From NCBI GenBank assembly GCA_944372115.1, contig CALVYH010000002.1:1-34897 (forward strand): a stretch of 34,897 bases of DNA. The letters run 5' to 3'. How positions within the stretch are numbered: the stretch's first letter is position 1; each line of letters opens with the position of its first letter. The notes beneath the pieces are model-generated. The model was not told the DNA's origin, searched no databases, and was given only the letters and a program-made list of their open reading frames with translations. Positions 1-8,167 of this stretch are shown piece by piece. Made by a program: the position numbers and the translations under genes. Source of the stretch: an uncultured Bacilli bacterium. GTDB lineage: Bacteria; Bacillota_I; Bacilli_A; RFN20; CAG-826.

Positions 1-48
1 TTATTTAGAAAATTGCGTAAATATCGGTAAATATGATAAAATATTTTT

Positions 49-78
49 ACTCGGAAGAAACCGACTCGGAGGAAACCG
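49..78 (+). repeat. 15-bp tandem duplication carrying the ribosome binding site
   Basis: Two adjacent 15-base units (49-63 and 64-78) differ at one base: ACTCGGAAGAAACCG and ACTCGGAGGAAACCG. The second unit contains the GGAGG-like ribosome binding site for the ATPase gene, whose ATG begins two bases after it. Each unit is also a small inverted repeat (TCGG...CCGA). A weak promoter may lie just upstream (TTGCGT at 13-18, TAAAAT at 37-42, 18-base spacer), which would put both units in the 5' leader. Confidence 0.8.
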
Positions 79-79
79 A

Positions 80-1468
80 ATGAAATTTATTGGTCGAAAA
101 GAAGAATTAGATGAATTATTAAATCTATATAAAAGTGATGGTTTTAAATCAGCATTAATTTATGGTAGAAGAAGGATTGGTAAAAGTGAATTGATTAAAA
201 AATCTTTATTTTCATCAAACTTAAAATTTATTTATTATGAATGTAAAGAGACAAATGAGATAGATAATGTAGAATCTATTTCATCATTACTTCAAAATTT
301 GTTTGGACTACCTCCATTAAAATTTTCTAGTTTTGAAGAAGTTTTAAAATATATATTTTCATTATCTAAAAATCAAAACATTATCTTTGTTTTAGATGAA
401 TATCCATATCTTAGAAATAAAATTATAGGTTGTGATAGCATTATTCAATCCATGATTGATGAAAATAAGTTTTCTTCACATCTCAAATTAATAATTTGTG
501 GTTCATATGTTGAAATAATGAAGAAGCTCTTAACAAAAGAAAATCCATTATATGGAAGAATGTCTTTAGTAATTAATTTAAAAGCAATGGATTATTATGA
601 TTCATCATTATTTTATGATTCTTTTTCAAACGAAGATAAACTTTCTTTTTATAGTGTTTTTGGAGGAATTCCTTATTATAATTCTTTAATTGATGAAAAT
701 AAGTCTTTTAAAGAAAATATTATTGATATTTTATTAAAAAATAATTCTCCATTAAAAGATGAAATTCGTAATTATCTTTATTCTCAACTTCAAAAAATTG
801 AGAATGCCAATCTTGTATTTGATATTATTGCTAAAGGTTATACAAAATTTAAAGATATTTTAAATTATTCGAAGATTTCGTCTTCTCCAACTTTAGTTGA
901 TACTTTAAATAAATTAATTCAAATGGAAATCATTAAAAAGGAATATCCAATAAATGATGAAAATAATAATAAATTAGCTAAATATTTAATCGATGATAAT
1001 TTATCTTTATTTTATTATTCCTTTATTTTTCCATTTTTATCAACTCTTAATGTGATGTCGCCTTCACAATTTTTTGATTTAGAAATAAAAGAAAAATTTT
1101 ATAGATATTATGTTTCAAAGATATTTGAAAAAGTTTCTAAAGAATATTTGATTCGCGAAAATAAAAATGGAAAAATAAATCCTCCTTTTAGAAAAATCGG
1201 GAAATATTATTATGATGATCCAATTAATAGAAAAAATGGCGAATTTGATATTGTAAGTGAAGATATTAATGGTTTTACATTTTATGAATGTAAATATATT
1301 AATGAAAAGGTTAATGAAAAAATTATAAAAAAAGAGATTGAAGAAGTTAATAAATCTCCATTAAAAGCAAAAAAATATGGTTTTTTCTCTAAAAATGGAT
1401 TTGAGATAAATGAAGGACTTAAAGAAAATATAAAACTTTATACCCTTGAAGATTTATATAGAAAATAA
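80..1468 (+). CDS. AAA-type ATPase with C-terminal DUF234-like nuclease fold
   Basis: 462 residues. The N-terminal P-loop domain has Walker A GRRRIGKS (29-36), Walker B IIFVLDEYPYL (101-111, D106/E107) and a CGS sensor-like motif (140-142), typical of the ATPase_2 family (MNS clade of STAND-like ATPases). A helical, winged-helix-like middle follows. The C-terminus has GEFDIV (387-392) and ECK (403-405), matching the D...(D/E)xK spacing of the DUF234 PD-(D/E)xK-like domain. The start is fixed by the GGAGG inside the upstream tandem repeat. Proteins of this family are common in gut anaerobes and archaea, usually as solitary genes, and their physiological role is unknown. The family call is secure; nuclease activity is inference from the motif. 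Confidence 0.85.
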   Translation: MKFIGRKEELDELLNLYKSDGFKSALIYGRRRIGKSELIKKSLFSSNLKFIYYECKETNEIDNVESISSLLQNLFGLPPLKFSSFEEVLKYIFSLSKNQNIIFVLDEYPYLRNKIIGCDSIIQSMIDENKFSSHLKLIICGSYVEIMKKLLTKENPLYGRMSLVINLKAMDYYDSSLFYDSFSNEDKLSFYSVFGGIPYYNSLIDENKSFKENIIDILLKNNSPLKDEIRNYLYSQLQKIENANLVFDIIAKGYTKFKDILNYSKISSSPTLVDTLNKLIQMEIIKKEYPINDENNNKLAKYLIDDNLSLFYYSFIFPFLSTLNVMSPSQFFDLEIKEKFYRYYVSKIFEKVSKEYLIRENKNGKINPPFRKIGKYYYDDPINRKNGEFDIVSEDINGFTFYECKYINEKVNEKIIKKEIEEVNKSPLKAKKYGFFSKNGFEINEGLKENIKLYTLEDLYRK

Positions 1469-1534
1469 AATAATATTGAAATATAAGTATATTATTTAAT
1501 TAATTAAAGTTAAGGAAGGAAAGAAATAAAGATT

Positions 1535-2518
1535 ATGATTAAAGTTGGATTTTTAGGGGCAGGAAATATTGCTCATACACTCGCAGAAACATTTTTATTT
1601 TTAAAAGATAAATTCGAGCTTTATGGAGTAGCTAGTAAAGATTTTAAAAGAAGTGAAGAATTTAAAAATAAATATGGATTTAAAAAAGCATATAAAGATT
1701 ATGAAGAGATGTTAAATGATAAAAATATTGATCTAGTTTATATTTCTACAACTATCGCTGAACATTATAAACATATCAAAATGTCTTTAGAACATAATAA
1801 AAATGTTTTATGTGAAAAAGCTTTTTGTCAATCTTATTATGAAGCAAAAGAAGTAGTTACTTTAGCTAGAAAAAAGGATTTATTTTTAGCAGAAGCAATT
1901 TGGACACGCTATATGCCTTCTAGAGGAATCATTACTTCTTTAATTTTAAGTGGAGCAATTGGAGATCCATATTATTTAGAAGCTAATTTAGGATATCGAA
2001 TCTATGATAAAGAAAGAATATATTCTCCATCTTTAGGAGGAGGAGCTTTACTTGATGTAGGTGTATATCCTCTTAATTTTATCGACATGTTTGTTGTCGA
2101 TAAAATTAAAGATATAAATGTAATGGCTAAATTATTAAATACAGGAGTAGATGAAACTATCATTGGTAATGTTACCTTTTCTAATGGTGTTTTAGCTCAA
2201 TTTTTTACATCAATTAACGATGCTACTTCTAGAGAAGGCTATATTTATGGTAAAGATGGATTTTTAAAAGTCATTAATATTAATAATCCTGAAAAGGTTG
2301 AAATATATAAAAAGAAAGAAGATAGTAATTACCCTATTTTAGTTTCAACAATTAATTTTAAAGAAGATTTTAATGGCTATGAATATGAGCTTGTTGAAAC
2401 TTATAATAGTTTAATTAATAATAAAAAAGAAAATCCTTCAATGAGTTTAGATGATACTTTAAAGATGATGAAAATTTATGAAGATATTTTAGTTAAATCT
2501 AAAGTTAAGAGAAAATAA
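1535..2518 (+). CDS. Gfo/Idh/MocA-family NAD(P)-dependent oxidoreductase
   Basis: 327 residues. The N-terminal Rossmann fold carries GAGNIA (8-13). CEKAFC (93-98) is the family's conserved EKP-type strand with Lys95, the residue usually involved in catalysis. The C-terminal half is the alpha/beta substrate domain (GGGALLDVGVYPLNF, a family hallmark). Overall it resembles the trans-1,2-dihydrodiol dehydrogenase / sugar dehydrogenase branch, so it probably oxidises or reduces a sugar or polyol. The substrate cannot be read from the sequence. A purine-rich AAGGAAGGA (1512-1520) lies 14 bases before the ATG, slightly far. It stands between unrelated genes and is probably its own transcription unit. 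Confidence 0.88.
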   Translation: MIKVGFLGAGNIAHTLAETFLFLKDKFELYGVASKDFKRSEEFKNKYGFKKAYKDYEEMLNDKNIDLVYISTTIAEHYKHIKMSLEHNKNVLCEKAFCQSYYEAKEVVTLARKKDLFLAEAIWTRYMPSRGIITSLILSGAIGDPYYLEANLGYRIYDKERIYSPSLGGGALLDVGVYPLNFIDMFVVDKIKDINVMAKLLNTGVDETIIGNVTFSNGVLAQFFTSINDATSREGYIYGKDGFLKVININNPEKVEIYKKKEDSNYPILVSTINFKEDFNGYEYELVETYNSLINNKKENPSMSLDDTLKMMKIYEDILVKSKVKRK

Positions 2519-2625
2519 TAAATCTAACATAAGTAAATTTGAAAAATCGAGGATCTTTTTTAAAATTATAGACTGTAAAATTAATAAGAGTAATTTTTGT
2601 CGTTATTAAAAAGGAGGAAAAAGAA

Positions 2626-5301
2626 ATGTTAGAACTTAGAAATATTAAAAAAGATTATAAAGTTGGCGATAATCTTGTTCACGCTTTAAAAGGCATCAAT
2701 ATTTCTTTTAGAAGTAAAGATTTTGTTTCGATTTTAGGCCCATCAGGCTGTGGCAAAACTACTTTATTAAATATTATTGGCGGTTTAGATCATTATACTG
2801 AGGGCGATTTAATAATTGATAATGTTTCAACAAAAAAATTTAAAGATAGAGATTGGGATACTTATCGTAACCATCGTATTGGTTTTGTTTTTCAATCATA
2901 TAATCTTATTCCTCATCAAACGATTTTAGAAAACGTTGAACTTGCTTTAACTATTAGTGGTTTAAAAAAAGAAGAAAGAATAAAAAAAGCAAAGGCTGCT
3001 TTAGATGAGGTTGGTTTAAAAGATTTATATTCAAAAAAAGGCAATCAACTTTCTGGAGGACAATGCCAAAGAGTAGCAATTGCTAGAGCTTTAGTAAACG
3101 AACCAGATATTTTGCTTGCTGATGAACCTACTGGAGCATTAGATAGTGTTACTTCACTCCAAATTATGGATTTAATGAAGAAAATTTCTGAAAATAAGCT
3201 AGTTATTATGGTTACTCATAATCCAGAATTGGCTTATAAATATTCAACTAGAATAATTAACTTAAAAGATGGCTTAATAGAAGATGATTCCAATCCTTTA
3301 AGTGAAGAAGAATATAACATAGAAAAAGAAAATAAAAACGTCAAAGAAATATCTAAAAAAGCAAAATTAAATTACTGGCAAACTTTTAGACTTTCATGGA
3401 GAAACTTACTTTCAAAATTTAAAAGAACAGCTTTAGTTGCTTTTGCTGGAAGTATAGGAATTATTGGGGTTTCTACGGTTTTAGCTGTTTCTACTGGTAT
3501 TCAAAATTATATTCATTCAATGGAAGATGACATGTTGTCAGGAAATCCAATTAAAATTTCATCTGAAGCATATGATTTTTCTACCTTAATGAGCTCTTTA
3601 ACTTTAACTGAACAACACGATTTAATAGAAAATGCTACTGAAAATGGTGTAATTAATGTTAATTATTTATTGGAAAAATTAATTCAAACAAGTGGAACGA
3701 TGTCTGATGTAATGATTAGTAATGATATTACTATGGATTATGTTGATTATGTTAAAAATCTTGATATATCACTTTATTCAGATATTACTTTAGATTATGG
3801 AATTAATTTTTTAAATAATATTTATACAACTGCTGATTTTGAAAATAAGGATGAATCTACTTATTCAATAAGTAGTGTCATTCAAATGTATACAACTATG
3901 CTTCAACAAACTCCATTTGGAGAATATTCATCATTTATTTCTACTTTAGCTCAACCTTTAGATCAATCTTTAAATAACGAAGAATATATTTTAGAACAAT
4001 ATGAAATTGTATCTAATAAAGAAAAATCATATTTACCAAAAGAAGAAAACGAAATAATGATTGTTTTATCTAGTGATGATGCTTTAACTGATCTTGTTTT
4101 AGGTGAACTTGGCTATTACACACAAGAAGAATTTTTTAATATTGTTTATAGAGCAATGGAAGATGATAGATATAATCCTTCTTTAGATAAAAATCATTTT
4201 GATTTTGATGAATTATTAAATAAAAAGTTTATTTATTATCCAAATGATTCAATTTATTCTCCTTCTTCAACAAGTATTATCCCAACAGTTAATACTATTT
4301 TTGATTATAACTATGAAGAAACTGAAGAAATGAAGGATAGTAGAAAAGGAATGCCTTTAAAAATTACTGCAATTTTAAAACCTAAAGAAGGTGTAAATTA
4401 TGGTTCTTTATCTTCGGGATTTTATTATACACCAGCCCTTGCATCAAGAATGATTGAAGATTCTAAAAATAGTGAAATTGTTCAATATTTTAATGAGAAA
4501 AATATCGAACAATTAACTACAACAGTTATTTTAGAAGAAGGAATGATGCCTATTATTAGAGATGCAATTATGTATACTTTCCCTTATACATATGATGGAA
4601 ATGATGATATTGGATATGGGTTTGTTGGAAATTTATCAATGATGTCTTCTTCAACAACTTCTGTAGTTTATACCTTAAGTTTGAATGAAATTGGTGGCTC
4701 AACAATTCCAACTTCAATTTCTATTTATCCTGAAGATTTTAATTTAAAAGAAGAAATCATAGATTATTTAAATAAATGGAATGATGAAGGCGATATTGTT
4801 ATAGGAGATAAAATAATTCCGTTTAATGAAAGAAGTGAAGTTATTTATACTGATAATCTTCAACTTATTATTAACTTAGTTAACAATATGATTAATATTG
4901 TTACGTATGCTTTAATTGCCTTTACCGCTCTTTCTTTAGTTGTTTCAACGGTTATGATTGCAATTATCACTTATGTAAGTGTTGTTGAAAGAGTAAAAGA
5001 AATTGGTGTTATTAGAGCGCTTGGCGGAAGAAAAAAAGATGTTTCAAGATTATTTTATAGCGAAACAATGATTGAAGGCTTATCAAGTGGACTTTTAGGA
5101 ATTGCCGTTACATATTTATTATCATTTATTTTAAATATGATTGTTGGAGGTCTAACTGGTGTTTATACTATTGCCGCTTTAACACCTATTCAAGCAATAA
5201 TTATGATTTTAGTTTCTATAATTTTGACTTCAATTTCTGGAATTATCCCAGCAAATTTAGCTGCTAAAAAAGACCCAGCTGATGCATTAAGAACTGAATA
5301 A
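2626..5301 (+). CDS. MacB-like ABC transporter, fused ATPase and FtsX-type permease
   Basis: 891 residues. The N-terminal ATPase domain has Walker A GPSGCGKTT (38-46), a Q-loop in FVFQSYNLIPH (87-97), signature LSGGQ (142-146), Walker B ILLADEP (162-168, Glu167) and the H-loop His198. A first membrane segment (about 265-290) is followed by a roughly 450-residue extracytoplasmic domain and three C-terminal membrane helices (about 750-885), ending in the FtsX-style VVERVKEIGVIRALGG region and a DPADALRTE tail. This is the MacB/LolCDE superfamily with ATPase before permease; such proteins use ATP hydrolysis to drive mechanical work or export of peptides, antibiotics or lipoproteins. No membrane-fusion partner gene is adjacent. 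A strong AAGGAGG (2611-2617) sets the start. The substrate is unknown. Confidence 0.92.
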   Translation: MLELRNIKKDYKVGDNLVHALKGINISFRSKDFVSILGPSGCGKTTLLNIIGGLDHYTEGDLIIDNVSTKKFKDRDWDTYRNHRIGFVFQSYNLIPHQTILENVELALTISGLKKEERIKKAKAALDEVGLKDLYSKKGNQLSGGQCQRVAIARALVNEPDILLADEPTGALDSVTSLQIMDLMKKISENKLVIMVTHNPELAYKYSTRIINLKDGLIEDDSNPLSEEEYNIEKENKNVKEISKKAKLNYWQTFRLSWRNLLSKFKRTALVAFAGSIGIIGVSTVLAVSTGIQNYIHSMEDDMLSGNPIKISSEAYDFSTLMSSLTLTEQHDLIENATENGVINVNYLLEKLIQTSGTMSDVMISNDITMDYVDYVKNLDISLYSDITLDYGINFLNNIYTTADFENKDESTYSISSVIQMYTTMLQQTPFGEYSSFISTLAQPLDQSLNNEEYILEQYEIVSNKEKSYLPKEENEIMIVLSSDDALTDLVLGELGYYTQEEFFNIVYRAMEDDRYNPSLDKNHFDFDELLNKKFIYYPNDSIYSPSSTSIIPTVNTIFDYNYEETEEMKDSRKGMPLKITAILKPKEGVNYGSLSSGFYYTPALASRMIEDSKNSEIVQYFNEKNIEQLTTTVILEEGMMPIIRDAIMYTFPYTYDGNDDIGYGFVGNLSMMSSSTTSVVYTLSLNEIGGSTIPTSISIYPEDFNLKEEIIDYLNKWNDEGDIVIGDKIIPFNERSEVIYTDNLQLIINLVNNMINIVTYALIAFTALSLVVSTVMIAIITYVSVVERVKEIGVIRALGGRKKDVSRLFYSETMIEGLSSGLLGIAVTYLLSFILNMIVGGLTGVYTIAALTPIQAIIMILVSIILTSISGIIPANLAAKKDPADALRTE

Positions 5302-5416
5302 TTCTAATTTTACATATGTCTTAAGATATTTGATTCGCTTTTTTTAGAAAATATAATTGGAATAGAAAATAGTCAGAATAATAAATAATTTCAAATAAAA
5401 GATTGAAATAATAAGT

Positions 5417-5510
5417 AGCATTCTTTAATACTGAAAATTATATATAAAATGGGATTAAGTTTCATTATTCCCCCCCCACCCCACGTCGACGTTTACTAGA
5501 CAAGAATGCT
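5417..5510. repeat. 9-bp inverted repeat around the C-tract
   Basis: AGCATTCTT (5417-5425) is perfectly complementary to AAGAATGCT (5502-5510), with 76 bases between the arms. The right arm runs into TTTTT (5510-5514). The enclosed bases include the C-tract and the ACGTCGACGT palindrome. It could be the closing stem of a structured transcript that ends at the T-run, but the stem is short and chance is possible. Confidence 0.45.
5470..5492. other. C8-A-C4 tract joined to a 10-bp GC-rich palindrome
   Basis: A run of eight C (5470-5477), then A, then CCCC (5479-5482), directly followed by the perfect palindrome ACGTCGACGT (5483-5492). This is the most GC-rich stretch in an otherwise very AT-rich window. 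Long C runs are prone to slipped-strand length change; the opposite strand is G-rich. Confidence 0.85.
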
Positions 5511-5624
5511 TTTTCTAATAAATATTATTCACTTTTTTATCGCTTTTTATGGAAAAATAATTTGTTTATAGGTTTTTAATCAAATCTGTCATTATTTATT
5601 AAAGTGATTATTACTAATATTTGA

Positions 5625-5630
5625 TAAAAT
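5625..5630 (+). promoter_or_regulatory. Putative -10 box giving a leaderless P-type ATPase mRNA
   Basis: TAAAAT lies eight bases before the ATG at 5639, so transcription would start at or within about two bases of the start codon. No purine-rich ribosome binding site precedes this ATG. No good -35 box is seen. The same -10-to-start distance occurs at folD. Confidence 0.45.
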
Positions 5631-5638
5631 AATAAAGT

Positions 5639-8062
5639 ATGGAAGAGTTAAAAGGATTAACTTTTGATGAAGTTGAAAAGTTAAAGAAAGAAGGAAAAAC
5701 CAATAATTCTAAGAAAGTTGTTTATAAATCACATTTAAGAATTATTTATGAATCATTTTTTTCTTTTTTTAATATTATTTTATATGCTGTTGCTTTAATC
5801 TTTTTATTCTTACAAATATTTTATAAAAACGGCTTAACGGAAATACCTTTAACTAAATATGGATTTTTAATAATTGTTATTTTTAATGGATTAATTTCTT
5901 TAATAAGTGAAGAAAGATCGAAACATTTTATAGAGAAAATGGAACTCACTAATGATGATAAGGCTGAAGTTATTAGAGAAGGAAAAATTATAGAGATAAA
6001 TAGTAAAGAAATTGTTGAAGGCGATTATTTATTAATTTATAAAAATAACTCTATTAATGTTGATGGAATATTGATATTTGGTGAAGGTTATTTTAATGAA
6101 TCGATAATTACTGGTGAATCTGATAATGTTTTCCATAAAATTAATGAACAAGTTACTTCAGGATCTTTTTTAGCGTCTTCAAAAGAAGATTATTTAGTTA
6201 TGAAAGTAACTAACGTTGGTGATAACACATTTATTAAAAAATTAGAAAGCGATGTAAAAAAGATTAAAAAAGATAAATCAAAATTAAATAAAGATATAAA
6301 TAAAATAATTTTAATAATGATTTTAATAATGATTCCATCATTTTTTATTGTTTTACTAAAAGAATTTTATATTTATGATTTTAATTTTGATTTAAGTATA
6401 ATTAGTGCTTCTTCAACAATTATAGTAGGAATGATTCCTATTGGGCTTGTTTTACTTTCTTCTGTTACTTTAGCTAATTCTATTTATAAATTAGCTAAAG
6501 AAAAAGTATTAACTAAAGAACTATATGCTATAGAAAGATTAGCTAGAATTGATGTTTTAGCATTAGATAAAACAGGAACAATTACTACACAAAACCTTAT
6601 TTTTAAAGGGAAAGAATTATTTAATGATATAAAAGAAGAAGAATTTAAAGAATTATTATCATTTTATTTATCAAAAATGGACGATAATTTAACTTCATTA
6701 GCGTTAAAAAAAGAATTTAATATATCAAGTTTTGATAAGAATAAATTTAAAAATATTATTAAAGAAAATGATTTTGATTCTTCTATAAAATATAGTTCCT
6801 TGAATATTGATAATGATAATTATAAGTTAGGAGCATTTGATATTTTAATTAATGAAAATAATACAAAATTCAAAAATATATTAGAAATTGCTTATAAACA
6901 CGCTAAAAATGGAGAAAGAGTTTTAGCATTTGTTAAAAATGACGAAGAAGTTATTTCTTTATTATTTATAGAAAATGAATTAAGAAAAAATATTAAAAAT
7001 ATTATTTCCTATTTTGAAAAAATGAATATTAAAATAAAAGTTATAAGTGGCGATAATCTTTATACGGTCTCTTCAATTGCTAAAAAAGCTAATATTAAGG
7101 GATATGATAAAATTATTTCTTTAGAAAATGTTCCAATAGAAAAAATTAAAGATATCTCTTTAAAGTATGATTGTTTTGCTAGGGCAACACCTAAACAAAA
7201 AGAAGAAATAATTAGAGTTTTAGAAGAAAATAATCAAAAAGTTGGTTATGTAGGAGATGGTATAAATGATATTACATCTTTAAGAAGAGCTAGTTGCTCC
7301 ATAGCTTTAGCAAGTGGAGTAAAATCTTCTAAACTTATATCTGATTTTACACTTTTGGATGATGATTTTATTCATTTAGCTAGAGTTATTGAGGAAGGAA
7401 GGAGAGTTGTTAATAATATTAAAAGAAGTTGTACTTTGTTCATTTCTAAAGATATTGTTATTGCTTTATTTGCTTTTTATTCTCTATTTTCTAATAGTGG
7501 GATGCTTATTGAAATTGAGTCAATTTATGTTTTTGAATTTATTATTGTTGCTTTATGTGGTTTTTTACTTTCCATTGAAAATAATTATCCGAATAACATT
7601 GATTCATCAATTATTAAAGAATCTATGATTAAAGGTATTGAAAATGGAGTTTTGTTATCTTTAGGTGGTGTTTATTTATTAATTGTTAATGCTTTTTATC
7701 CTTTAAAAGATCTCGATATATTAATTTCTTTAACTATTTCTTTAACAGGTCCTTTTGTTTTATTTAATTCAATTAATAAATTTAGTAAATATTCAAAAAT
7801 AATATTAAGTCTTGGAGTAATTTTAACAATTGCTTGTTTATTTATCGAACCAAATATATTTTTAGATGTAGGTTATTTAACAAATGCAGGTTCTTTAAAG
7901 GAACAAATAGATTTAATCAAGAATGGTTTATTTAATTTAAATTTGTTTAAAAATATCAATTTTTTTGAATATTTAATAGTTTTTATTTATTTAATAATAC
8001 TTCCTGGCTTAATCGTTTTTGTTTCTAGAAAAATTAATAAAAAAATAAAGATTGATAAGTAG
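5639..8062 (+). CDS. P-type cation-transporting ATPase, CtpE-like
   Basis: 807 residues. The phosphorylation site DKTGT begins at Asp310, the actuator TGES is at 158-161, and the hinge GDGIND is at 539-544. Membrane helices lie near 40-60, 75-90, 222-245, 255-280 and in the C-terminal 200 residues. There is no heavy-metal-binding domain or CPC motif. The M4 ion-site motif reads PIGL (267-270), followed by an LTKELYAIERLARID stretch just before DKTGT, which resembles the CtpE branch of P-type ATPases (calcium uptake in mycobacteria), where PEGL is more usual. The ion specificity here is inference. The N-terminus matches family members and no upstream ribosome binding site exists, so a leaderless start is proposed. 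Confidence 0.88.
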   Translation: MEELKGLTFDEVEKLKKEGKTNNSKKVVYKSHLRIIYESFFSFFNIILYAVALIFLFLQIFYKNGLTEIPLTKYGFLIIVIFNGLISLISEERSKHFIEKMELTNDDKAEVIREGKIIEINSKEIVEGDYLLIYKNNSINVDGILIFGEGYFNESIITGESDNVFHKINEQVTSGSFLASSKEDYLVMKVTNVGDNTFIKKLESDVKKIKKDKSKLNKDINKIILIMILIMIPSFFIVLLKEFYIYDFNFDLSIISASSTIIVGMIPIGLVLLSSVTLANSIYKLAKEKVLTKELYAIERLARIDVLALDKTGTITTQNLIFKGKELFNDIKEEEFKELLSFYLSKMDDNLTSLALKKEFNISSFDKNKFKNIIKENDFDSSIKYSSLNIDNDNYKLGAFDILINENNTKFKNILEIAYKHAKNGERVLAFVKNDEEVISLLFIENELRKNIKNIISYFEKMNIKIKVISGDNLYTVSSIAKKANIKGYDKIISLENVPIEKIKDISLKYDCFARATPKQKEEIIRVLEENNQKVGYVGDGINDITSLRRASCSIALASGVKSSKLISDFTLLDDDFIHLARVIEEGRRVVNNIKRSCTLFISKDIVIALFAFYSLFSNSGMLIEIESIYVFEFIIVALCGFLLSIENNYPNNIDSSIIKESMIKGIENGVLLSLGGVYLLIVNAFYPLKDLDILISLTISLTGPFVLFNSINKFSKYSKIILSLGVILTIACLFIEPNIFLDVGYLTNAGSLKEQIDLIKNGLFNLNLFKNINFFEYLIVFIYLIILPGLIVFVSRKINKKIKIDK

Positions 8063-8070
8063 TTTATTTA

Positions 8071-8084
8071 TTTTCACGTGAAAA
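8071..8084. promoter_or_regulatory. Perfect 14-bp palindrome, candidate operator for the sugar operon
   Basis: TTTTCACGTGAAAA is perfectly self-complementary and lies in the gap between the P-type ATPase and the sugar operon, about 40 bases before a TATAAT (8123-8128) that could serve the operon. A closely similar site, TTTTACACGTGAAAAA, occurs at 29983-29998. Its CG-centred symmetry is the kind bound by LacI-type repressors, but no regulator gene is nearby. It is also followed by GTTTTT and could act as a weak terminator of the ATPase gene. Confidence 0.45.
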
Positions 8085-8167
8085 GTTTTTATATTTTTAT
8101 GTATTCAAATAACCATTTGTAATATAATTATTTTATATAAATAAAATAATTTAAGGGGGATAATCTT

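Larger units (their letters stand above)
5302..5638. other. 337-base intergenic region
   Basis: No credible coding frame was seen. It holds a widely spaced inverted repeat (5417-5510), a C-rich tract joined to a palindrome (5470-5492) and, at its right end, a putative -10 box for the P-type ATPase. No convincing intrinsic terminator for the ABC transporter gene was seen. Confidence 0.7.

Noticed and set aside
5509..5560. ECF-promoter look-alike TCTAATAA ... TCGCTTTTTAT in the 5302-5638 gap
   Set aside because: The spacer is 18 instead of 14 bases and both blocks carry a change, so it does not fit the strict pattern of the other two sites.
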